NCBI GenBank assembly: GCA_024408745.1
Contig: JAKSUS010000046.1
Location: forward strand, 1 to 8,361
Direction: 5' to 3'
Source: Candidatus Gastranaerophilales bacterium
GTDB taxonomy: Bacteria; Cyanobacteriota; Vampirovibrionia; Gastranaerophilales; JAILCC01
Length of the DNA: 8,361 bases
Translations under genes and position numbers: made by a program
The notes under the pieces: model-generated
Database searches by the model: none
Seen by the model: the letters and a program-made list of their open reading frames with translations, nothing else
What the model was told of the DNA's origin: nothing
Shown here: positions 1-5,258 of the stretch, one piece after another
How positions within the stretch are numbered: the first letter of the stretch is position 1
How the letters are laid out: the number at the start of each line of letters is the position of its first letter

Positions 1-83
1 AGTCAACAATATTTTTAGCTAAAGTCTTGTTGATACCAGATACATATTCTAAAAAAATTACTGCTAATTCGAATGAAGAAAAA

Positions 84-1922
84 ATGAAAGTAACAATTTC
101 AGAAATAATTAAACAAAAAACATCCAAACCTAAATTGAGTAGTAGAATCAAAAATGCAATTAAAAAAATCCTTGATAAATTTGGCATAACAAGAAAAATC
201 GGAAAACAATCAATTACAATACCAAAAGAAGCAGTGAAAACAGTTACACCATTAAAGCCTAAAAAAACTATACAAAAAACATTTGCATATCATTCACCCG
301 AAATGGTCAAACCTGATTATACTGCAGAAATAAAAGAAAAAGGTGAGTTATCAATTAATATGGAGGAATTAAAAAATAAAAGTATTTTAACTATTAATAT
401 GCCTGAAAATCCAAATCTAAAACCGGTTAAAGGTGATACTTCCATAAAACCTGCAGACAAACATTTCGTTGGAAAAACAATTAATACACCATTAATGATT
501 GATTATAACAGTATTCAGGAATGGTCTATTGAAACAGTTGCAAGAGATATTTTCCAAAACTTCTATGACGGACAGGGAGGAACTCTTGATGGTGTAAAAA
601 TAGAAGTAAAAGTTGTTGACGGCAAATACAGAATAAAAATTACGGGTGATTCAGAATATTCATATTCTTATATGAAAAATATTGCTGCAAGTACAAAAAC
701 AGGTGATGAAAAGCAAGCCGGAGGCTTTGGCGAAGGTGCTAAGATGGCAGCCAAAACATTACTTTCAAGAGGCTTTATTGACAGAATTTCATTTGCTTCA
801 GGTGAATGGAAAATGGAATTTGCAAAAGAAGAAGGTGTTGAACGAAAAGATATGCATATGACACGTAAACTAACCGAAAATGCAAACAAACTTAATGGTA
901 ATTCCGTTGAATTTGAAACAGGTGATGAAGCATTTGTTAAAGCAATATTGAAAGCTAAAGATTATTTTAGACATTCGGACAACCCTGATTTTAAAGATTT
1001 TGATTTTGAAAATGATAAATTCGGATTTAAAGTACTTACTTCAGATGCAAATGGTAACTTATATTATGGTCAAAGATATGCAATGAAAGATAATGGTGAA
1101 TTAGAAGGTACATTAAGAGGAATTCGTATCGTATTTAAAGAAGAGGTACCATCCGCGGATAAAGTAGCCTATGGTATAGCAAATGATTGTGACAGAAAAG
1201 GACTTACTTCCAATGAGTTAAGAATTATATCTGAAATTTTTGCAAATAGTATGACAGATGAAGAATTAGTTTCTTCAATTCAAAGACTTGAAAGATTTTG
1301 GATACAAGATTACGATTCATTTAGAGGTACTTTAAAAAGTAACGAAGGTCCTGGAACTGATTTCGTTTTTGGGCTTATTAATGCAGCAACGAGAAGAGGT
1401 ATCAAGTTTGATACTAAAGATGTAAAAATTGCAATTAAGGATTATAAGGTTTCTGATAAAGAAATTTCAGAATTAAGAAGAGAAGGTTATCAATTTGCAG
1501 AATTAGAATTAAGTTATATCGGTTTTAAAACTGCTTCTGATATAATTGCAGAACGTAATAAAACAAAAGAAATAAAAATGACTGATATTGAGAAACAAAA
1601 ATTAGCACTTTTGCAGGAATTATTACCTAAAGCAAAATTAAAACTTGTTGATAAAATCAAAAATGAGTCTTTTCATTACGATAGAGTTAAAAAAATCACT
1701 TCAGAGGGCTGTGTAGCAATAGAACGTTCTTTCTTTGAAAGTGCCGACTTTAATACACTTTATTCTGAGCTGCTTACGCAAATTTTGTATTCTCGAGATG
1801 GTGCAACATGGGGTTATAGTATGACTGATGCCTTAGGAACACAGCTAAAATTTTCAAGTAATCCGGAATACATGGCAAAATACAATGCTATTAAAAAAGC
1901 ATACGAACAACTCAGACAATAA
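84..1922 (+). CDS. GHKL (Bergerat-fold) ATPase-like protein of unknown function
   Basis: From ATG 84 the protein has 612 residues. Residues 1-125 are basic and low complexity. A GHKL-type core follows: an N-box-like RDIFQNFYDG (154-163, Asn158 and Asp162), a degenerate G1 region around ITGDSEYSYSYMKNI (Asp189), then STKTG and the glycine-rich G2-like GGFGEGAKMAAK (213-224). The order and spacing fit HSP90/MutL/histidine-kinase ATP-binding domains, but G1 lacks the usual DxGxG. The C-terminus (about 540-605) reads like the HExxH metallopeptidase-type tail I associate with similar bacterial proteins, but here the motif is SELLTQ. There is no signal peptide or membrane segment, so it is probably cytoplasmic. 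The start is uncertain: the frame stays open to the left edge, TTG 27 would add 19 residues, and only a weak GAAGAA precedes ATG 84. No + strand partner gene is visible. The fold assignment is inferred from motifs; the substrate and role are unknown. Confidence 0.75.
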   Translation: MKVTISEIIKQKTSKPKLSSRIKNAIKKILDKFGITRKIGKQSITIPKEAVKTVTPLKPKKTIQKTFAYHSPEMVKPDYTAEIKEKGELSINMEELKNKSILTINMPENPNLKPVKGDTSIKPADKHFVGKTINTPLMIDYNSIQEWSIETVARDIFQNFYDGQGGTLDGVKIEVKVVDGKYRIKITGDSEYSYSYMKNIAASTKTGDEKQAGGFGEGAKMAAKTLLSRGFIDRISFASGEWKMEFAKEEGVERKDMHMTRKLTENANKLNGNSVEFETGDEAFVKAILKAKDYFRHSDNPDFKDFDFENDKFGFKVLTSDANGNLYYGQRYAMKDNGELEGTLRGIRIVFKEEVPSADKVAYGIANDCDRKGLTSNELRIISEIFANSMTDEELVSSIQRLERFWIQDYDSFRGTLKSNEGPGTDFVFGLINAATRRGIKFDTKDVKIAIKDYKVSDKEISELRREGYQFAELELSYIGFKTASDIIAERNKTKEIKMTDIEKQKLALLQELLPKAKLKLVDKIKNESFHYDRVKKITSEGCVAIERSFFESADFNTLYSELLTQILYSRDGATWGYSMTDALGTQLKFSSNPEYMAKYNAIKKAYEQLRQ

Positions 1923-2156
1923 TTCAAAAAGTTTTTCTGAAATTAAATGTTACTTTTTCTGCTTCCTTCTGTTACTTTACATAAATGTCCGATTTAGTCG
2001 GAAAGAAATTTCTGTTTTCTGCCGAAGGTTGGCTTGTGATTTAGGTTTTGTTGGCTTCCGACTTGCTGATATTTTGCGTTTCAAATTGGTCAAATTGGAC
2101 TTTATTAGGATAAAAAAGATTTAATTTTCATAGATAAAGTACCGTAAAACCACTTG

Positions 2157-2176
2157 TTTGCTAGTAAAGTAGCAAA
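2157..2176. repeat. Small perfect hairpin
   Basis: TTTGCTA (2157-2163) and TAGCAAA (2170-2176) form a perfect 7-bp stem with a 6-nt loop. No T-run follows on either strand, so it does not look like an intrinsic terminator. It lies just upstream of the left REP-like palindrome. Its role is unknown. Confidence 0.5.
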
Positions 2177-2208
2177 ATCCCATATAGTCCGATTAGAAAA
2201 AGTTGGAA

Positions 2209-2236
2209 AAGGTGCAAAAAATTGCACCCTACAAAC
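2209..2236 (-). repeat. REP-like palindrome, left inverted copy
   Basis: GGTGCAA (2211-2217), AAAA, TTGCACC (2222-2228) makes a perfect 7-bp hairpin. Read on the minus strand it begins GTTTGTAGGGTGCAA. Over 28 nt it matches the inverted segment 2886-2859 at 26 positions. The layout GTAGGGTG...CACC resembles, from memory, REP-type intergenic palindromes known in many bacteria. It could equally be the end of a non-autonomous transposable element. Confidence 0.7.
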
Positions 2237-2352
2237 TATTCAGAACGAAATAGAATCATCAGAAAGTTTGTTAGATAAAATAAAGCATTTTATAAGAAAA
2301 ATTATCTGTAAGTCTTGAAATTGAAATTACTTGTGGCTGTTTTTATGAAGAT

Positions 2353-2382
2353 GGGCTGGCATGGGGTAGGCTGGGTAAGGGG
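2353..2382 (+). other. Potential G-quadruplex motif
   Basis: Four G-runs (GGG 2353, GGGG 2363, GGG 2373, GGGG 2379) are separated by loops of 7, 6 and 3 nt. This fits the usual G3+N1-7 rule for an intramolecular quadruplex. Such a G-dense 30-mer is conspicuous in so AT-rich a sequence. It lies inside the interval bounded by the two REP-like copies and is not in a convincing reading frame. Formation in vivo is inference. Confidence 0.6.
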
Positions 2383-2440
2383 TTTGAGAGATTTTTTTAT
2401 TGCGTGAAAAAATCATTTTGTGTGTCCGATTATAGTGGTG

Positions 2441-2496
2441 GCAAAAACTTGGGTTTCGTTGTTCGTGCGAGCACGACAACTCACCTTCGTTTTTGC
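2441..2496. repeat. 56-nt compound hairpin (imperfect palindrome)
   Basis: The outer stem is GCAAAAAC (2441-2448) with GTTTTTGC (2489-2496). Inside it GGGT can pair with ACCT (one G-U), then GTTG with CAAC, then after one bulged T TCGTG with CACGA, closed by a CGAG loop. The internal loops are small and nearly symmetrical (2/2 and 3/2 nt). It ends about 10 nt before the point where similarity to an SMR transporter begins, which suggests an inserted repeat or mobile-element end. A structured RNA is an alternative. No U-tract of the terminator kind follows. Confidence 0.65.
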
Positions 2497-2518
2497 TAAC
2501 TCCTCATAAAGAATTGAA

Positions 2519-2671
2519 ATGGGTATTGCATACGCAGTTTGGGGTGCTGTTGGAATTGTGCTTGTGACATTAATTGGAATATTCTTTTTTCATGAAAATA
2601 TTTCTTTCCTTAAAATATTATTTATAGTTCTTATTATAATTAGCACTATCGGTTTACGATTAATTAAATAG
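2519..2671 (+). pseudogene. C-terminal fragment of an SMR-family small multidrug transporter
   Basis: The frame encodes 50 residues beginning MGIAYAVWGAVGIVL and ending IIISTIGLRLIK before TAG. This corresponds to the last two membrane helices of EmrE/SugE-type small multidrug resistance proteins, including the diagnostic GIAYAVW motif and the G-x(6)-G region of helix 3. Intact family members have about 105-110 residues and four helices and export cationic compounds using the proton gradient. Here helices 1 and 2, with the essential membrane glutamate, are missing. The residues just before the ATG (RIE, after a TAA at 2507-2509) may still align with the family, so the break lies near 2505-2510, next to the 56-nt hairpin. 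I found no N-terminal half nearby. No ribosome binding site precedes it, so it is most likely a dead remnant. Confidence 0.75.
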
Positions 2672-2703
2672 AATTCTTATCAGTTAATTTGATAAAAATT
2701 ATC

Positions 2704-2815
2704 TTTCAATTTGGAAAGTTGGACATTTGAAATTGAAATATTTCCAACTTAAAATTTAACAAAATGAGAGCATTTCAATTTCGTGTCCGACAATTTCAAT
2801 TTGAAGTGTCCAATT
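2704..2815. repeat. Cluster of direct and inverted ATTTCAATTT/GTGTCC repeats
   Basis: ATTTCAATTT followed by GTGTCC occurs twice in direct orientation (2772-2788 and 2793-2811). An inverted copy lies at 2717-2739 and matches 2793-2815 at 20 of 23 positions, so a hairpin with a loop of about 53 nt is possible. A shorter alternative stem is AAGTTGGA (2716-2723) with TCCAACTT (2743-2750), and another is TTTCAATTT (2704-2712) with AAATTGAAA (2730-2738). Related GAAATTGAAAT also appears at 2317-2327. The spacing is not regular enough for a CRISPR array. Confidence 0.6.
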
Positions 2816-2858
2816 ATATAGAAAAAATTGAATCATTAAAACAATTACTTTAAAATTT

Positions 2859-2886
2859 GTTTGTAAGATGCAATTTTTTGCACCTT
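2859..2886 (+). repeat. REP-like palindrome, right inverted copy
   Basis: This begins GTTTGTAAGATGCAA on the plus strand and continues into TTTT and TTGCACC. It is the inverted partner of 2209-2236, with 26 of 28 bases the same. Together the copies bound 678 bp. No obvious target-site duplication is visible outside them. Confidence 0.7.
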
Positions 2887-2997
2887 ATTTTACGGACAAT
2901 AATATGACAATCAATGTTCCATAAGCGAACATTTCTGACACTGACCCTCAAACATTAGAAAGTGCCTTTAATCCCCACAACTTCGCAAAAATTAGAC

Positions 2998-3016
2998 AGT
3001 TTTTTACCAAAAACTT
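2998..3016 (-). terminator. Weak hairpin downstream of the amidase gene
   Basis: AGTTTTT (2998-3004) pairs with AAAAACT (3010-3016) around a short loop, 33 bp beyond the amidase stop codon. On the minus strand a run of five T follows a few bases later. The stem is almost all A-T, so it would be a poor intrinsic terminator; the assignment is tentative. Confidence 0.25.
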
Positions 3017-3049
3017 CCCTCGTAATTGTCCTGATAAAGTGTAGTCTGA

Positions 3050-4069
3050 TTATTTGTTTAAAGCAATCATGCTTGAATTTCTGTAGCTTTCTGTTGCGTC
3101 ATAGGAAGCAACACCCATCGCTATAGCTTCAACCTGTTTTTCCAATGTTTCGGTATCTGTTAGTTTTTCACAATCAGATTTATTTGAAATAAAACCAAGT
3201 TCAATAAGTGCATTTTTTGTATCTAAATATGCTTTACCTAATACTTGTAATTTATCTCTTAGTATTGCTTTCCCGTTATTTCTTGAAGCAAAAGTATTAT
3301 CTTTTTTCATTGAAGCTGCTATTGTATTTGCAAATTCTTTGTCCTCAGGATTTCTGTAACAAACTTCTTCTCCGTTAGCTTTTGCTGAACCTGCATTCGT
3401 ATGTATACTTAAATAATAATCAGGGTTTATTGCTTTTTTTTCGTTTACTCTTTGCGCTCGGCCTTTAACCCCACCGCCTCTGTTTTTACCGATATGTACG
3501 GCATAACCGAGCTCTTCGAGCTTCGTTTTTAATATACCGGCAGCTTTTTCATTGATTTTTGATTCCGTGGTTGATTTGTCAAACGGGCAAACTGCACCGG
3601 GGTCTTTTTCTCCATGCCCTATATCAATCATTACAACTTTTTTATTAGCATCTGCTATATTGTTATTTTGCTGTGTTTTTGCAATTGCTGTCGGTAGTTC
3701 AAAATCACCTTCATTATTATATTCATAATGCGGTTTTGGTTTTGGCGCTGCAGGTTTTTTCTCGTTCTTGACGGGTTTGCCTTTTTGCAACCATAAACTG
3801 TCATTTACTTTAATTTTATTAGGGTTAATATTTTTATTGTTTTCTGTTAAATCTTTTATTTTTAAACCGTTTTCTTTTGCTATTTTATAAAGAGTATCAC
3901 CTTTTTTTACTTTGTATTGAATTCCGTCTGCAGCATCAAAAATACCATTGTTGTTAGTATCAACAATGCTCATATTTGATTTCTTCAGCGTTTCTGAAAT
4001 CTCTGATATTTTTTTGCCGGAATAATTACTTTTTAGTACAGGCAAAGTTAAATCTTTAGAATTAACCAT
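3050..4069 (-). CDS. LysM domain N-acetylmuramoyl-L-alanine amidase (Amidase_3)
   Basis: This 339-residue protein should cleave the bond between N-acetylmuramic acid and the L-alanine of the stem peptide in peptidoglycan. Residues 37-48 (DTNNNGIFDAAD) match a single EF-hand/dockerin-like calcium loop. Residues 51-95 are a LysM wall-binding domain (YKVKKGDTLYKIAKENGL). A Pro/Lys-rich linker follows, then an Amidase_3 domain from about 144 to 323. The zinc and catalytic residues expected for the family are visible: His152 in DIGHGEKDPGA, Glu169 in TTESKIN, His223 in SIHTNA and Glu290 in ALIELGF. There is no N-terminal signal peptide or membrane helix, so export, if any, is non-classical or lysis-dependent. 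The ATG is preceded by a good GAGGAAAG Shine-Dalgarno. It is divergent from the SGNH hydrolase gene. A role in wall turnover or cell separation is likely; a prophage-type lysin is possible but no phage genes are seen. Confidence 0.93.
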   Translation of the reverse strand: MVNSKDLTLPVLKSNYSGKKISEISETLKKSNMSIVDTNNNGIFDAADGIQYKVKKGDTLYKIAKENGLKIKDLTENNKNINPNKIKVNDSLWLQKGKPVKNEKKPAAPKPKPHYEYNNEGDFELPTAIAKTQQNNNIADANKKVVMIDIGHGEKDPGAVCPFDKSTTESKINEKAAGILKTKLEELGYAVHIGKNRGGGVKGRAQRVNEKKAINPDYYLSIHTNAGSAKANGEEVCYRNPEDKEFANTIAASMKKDNTFASRNNGKAILRDKLQVLGKAYLDTKNALIELGFISNKSDCEKLTDTETLEKQVEAIAMGVASYDATESYRNSSMIALNK

Positions 4070-4088
4070 GTATAAACTTTCCTCAATT

Positions 4089-4116
4089 TCTATATAATAA
4101 TAAAAACTTTTTGTAA
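4089..4116 (-). promoter_or_regulatory. Candidate sigma70-type promoter of the amidase gene
   Basis: On the minus strand TTACAA (4116-4111) is followed after 16 nt by TATAGA (4094-4089), about 20 nt before the ATG. The -10 neighbourhood (TTATTATATAGAAA) and the GAAAGTTTAT just before the start recur upstream of the gene starting at 5161, which supports a real shared signal. AT-richness makes chance matches common. Confidence 0.4.
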
Positions 4117-4179
4117 GAAAAAATTGCCTGTTAGCTTAATAATCTTGCTATTATTATAAATATAATATAAATTATAATT

Positions 4180-4803
4180 ATGAAAAAGATTTTATGTTAC
4201 GGTGATTCAAATACTTTTGGCTTGGTCGGCGGTAAACCTGAGCAACGTTATGCCAAAGATGAAAGATGGGCAGGATTTTTGCCCGAACTATTAATGACAA
4301 AGTTTGATGTTATTGAGGACGGACTTAATAACAGAAATGCCTTTATTCATAATCCGCAAGGCAAAAATTATTGTGCTTTGGAAGATTTGTCCGATGCTTT
4401 AAAGCGTCATGAAAATATTGATATAGTTATACTTGCAGTTGGAACGAACGATTTGCAATTTACTTATGATTTTGATGAAAATATTGTAAAAAACGGTTTA
4501 ACTAATCTTGTTAATATAGTGAATGAATATAGCCAAAATACAAAAATTATAATAGTTCCTCCCGTTAAACTCGGTTCTGCTGTTGAAAACGGATATTTTA
4601 ATTATCAGTTTAACGGTTTATCAATTAATCGTTCATCTGAAACTTTCCATATTTATAAAGAACTTGCTAAACAGTATAATTGTTATTATTTTGATTTTAA
4701 TGAAATTGCAGAACCTGAAAAAGTAGACGGTTTGCATTATAGCTCAAAATCACACAGGTTAATTGCCGAAAAACTTGCTAAATTTATATTAGCAATAAAA
4801 TAA
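4180..4803 (+). CDS. SGNH/GDSL-family hydrolase (esterase or lipase type)
   Basis: The 207-residue protein has the SGNH blocks in order. GDSNTFG at 8-14 carries the nucleophile Ser10. A possible block II glycine is Gly48 in EDGLNNRN. GTND at 88-91 gives the oxyanion Asn90. DGLHYSSKSH at 183-192 gives the catalytic Asp183 and His186. The length is normal for a single-domain enzyme. There is no signal peptide, so it should act in the cytoplasm on an ester or thioester; the GDSNTFG and RW-x-x-x-L pattern is closest to arylesterase/acyltransferase-like members, but the substrate cannot be read. There is no Shine-Dalgarno, only AT-rich sequence with TATAAT at 4161-4166 and 4173-4178, so the transcript may be nearly leaderless. 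It converges with the next gene, leaving 4 bp between the stop codons. Confidence 0.9.
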   Translation: MKKILCYGDSNTFGLVGGKPEQRYAKDERWAGFLPELLMTKFDVIEDGLNNRNAFIHNPQGKNYCALEDLSDALKRHENIDIVILAVGTNDLQFTYDFDENIVKNGLTNLVNIVNEYSQNTKIIIVPPVKLGSAVENGYFNYQFNGLSINRSSETFHIYKELAKQYNCYYFDFNEIAEPEKVDGLHYSSKSHRLIAEKLAKFILAIK

Positions 4804-4807
4804 GATA

Positions 4808-5161
4808 TTATATTAAGTTCGTATTTCTGCAACCGTTTTTTTCTGTGTAGTTAGCAAATTCTTTTAAAATATCATTTATTTTAAAAAGACTCAATGCTCC
4901 CGGTTCATTGTATTTTTTTATCAGGTGGTTAAATTTAAAGGTATCAGTTGGTAATAAACGTGTTCTGAAACCGAATACATCATTTTGGTTTTTATAAGAG
5001 CGAAATAATTCTTCTGCCGTACCATCTGAAAATATGCGTAATTTTCTGCTTTCTTCTGCTGTTTTGTAAGATATTGATATGCCGTGTCCTTTTTTTGATA
5101 CATATCCGTTTAGAATAATTGGTAATAATTTAATTTTTTTTACCGGTCCTTGCACTAACAT
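4808..5161 (-). CDS. Conserved-looking small protein, function unknown
   Basis: The 117-residue product is basic (many Lys/Arg). It has no signal peptide, membrane helix, cysteine cluster or motif I recognise. Visible blocks are GYVSKKGHGISISYKTAEES (19-38), then RIFSDGTAEELF and NDVFGFRTRLLPTDTFKFN, which read like a compact alpha/beta fold. I treat it as real because it fills its interval exactly, stopping 4 bp from the hydrolase stop, and its codon use resembles its neighbours. The ATG has no clear Shine-Dalgarno, but 10-14 nt upstream is the same TATAGAAA-GTTTAT leader as the amidase gene. The second frame inside it is a shadow. No function is proposed. Confidence 0.7.
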   Translation of the reverse strand: MLVQGPVKKIKLLPIILNGYVSKKGHGISISYKTAEESRKLRIFSDGTAEELFRSYKNQNDVFGFRTRLLPTDTFKFNHLIKKYNEPGALSLFKINDILKEFANYTEKNGCRNTNLI

Positions 5162-5164
5162 ATG

Positions 5165-5184
5165 ATAAACTTTCTATATAATAA
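5165..5184 (-). promoter_or_regulatory. Leader shared with the amidase gene
   Basis: On the minus strand TTATTATATA (5184-5175) and GAAAGTTTAT (5174-5165) lie directly before this start codon. The amidase gene has the same two blocks (4100-4091 and 4081-4072), separated there by 9 extra bases that carry part of its Shine-Dalgarno. I infer a common -10 region (TATATA/TATAGA). No good -35 is visible here. Confidence 0.4.
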
Positions 5185-5258
5185 CTTATTTCAATAATAT
5201 TATTTAATACTATAAGTGTCAATATTTCAATCTTTGCGCTTTTTTAATTCTGATAAAG

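Larger units (their letters stand above)
1923..3049. other. Gene-poor, repeat-rich intergenic stretch
   Basis: No intact gene is convincing in these 1.1 kb. The frames are broken by frequent stops on both strands. What it does hold is a set of palindromes, a G-run, repeats and a truncated SMR transporter gene, each listed separately. The sequence GTCCGA or GTCCAA recurs: plus-strand GTCCGA at 1987, 2187, 2424 and 2785, GTCCAA at 2808, and reverse-complement TTGGAC at 2095 and 2720. A tandem 9-bp TCAAATTGG lies at 2081-2098. This points to repeated insertion and decay rather than a long regulatory region, but function as a regulatory or RNA-producing region cannot be excluded. Confidence 0.7.

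Noticed and set aside
668..889. 73-residue minus-strand reading frame
   Set aside because: It lies wholly inside the GHKL-like gene on the opposite strand, with no ribosome binding site; a shadow frame.
1923..1950. Intrinsic terminator after the GHKL-like gene (AAAAAGTTTTT)
   Set aside because: The palindrome has no room for a loop and no G-C stem, so it is not a credible terminator.
1885..2124. 79-residue plus-strand reading frame overlapping the end of the GHKL-like gene
   Set aside because: Starts inside the upstream gene in another frame, and has odd composition (runs of Phe/Leu/Cys) and no recognisable motif; probably chance.
2154..2318. 54-codon plus-strand frame from TTG (FASKVAKSHIVRLEKVGKGA...)
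   Set aside because: It reads through the REP-like palindrome, has no ATG or ribosome binding site and matches nothing I know. A remnant of a lost gene is possible but not supportable.
2704..2815. CRISPR array
   Set aside because: Only two or three irregular repeats of about 10-20 nt, no regular spacers and no cas genes.
2904..3026. Plus-strand frame with ATG, an internal TAA, then ANISDTDPQTLESAFNPHN...
   Set aside because: Protein-like composition hints at a decayed gene, with a possible frameshift in the T7 run at 3000-3006, but there is no recognisable family and an early stop; left as unsupported.
4921..5103. 60-residue minus-strand reading frame
   Set aside because: Nested within the 117-residue gene in another frame; shadow.
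5162..5258. Terminator for prfB in the gap after its stop codon
   Set aside because: Only AT-rich sequence and a short AATAATATTATT palindrome; no G-C stem with a T-run in the right orientation.
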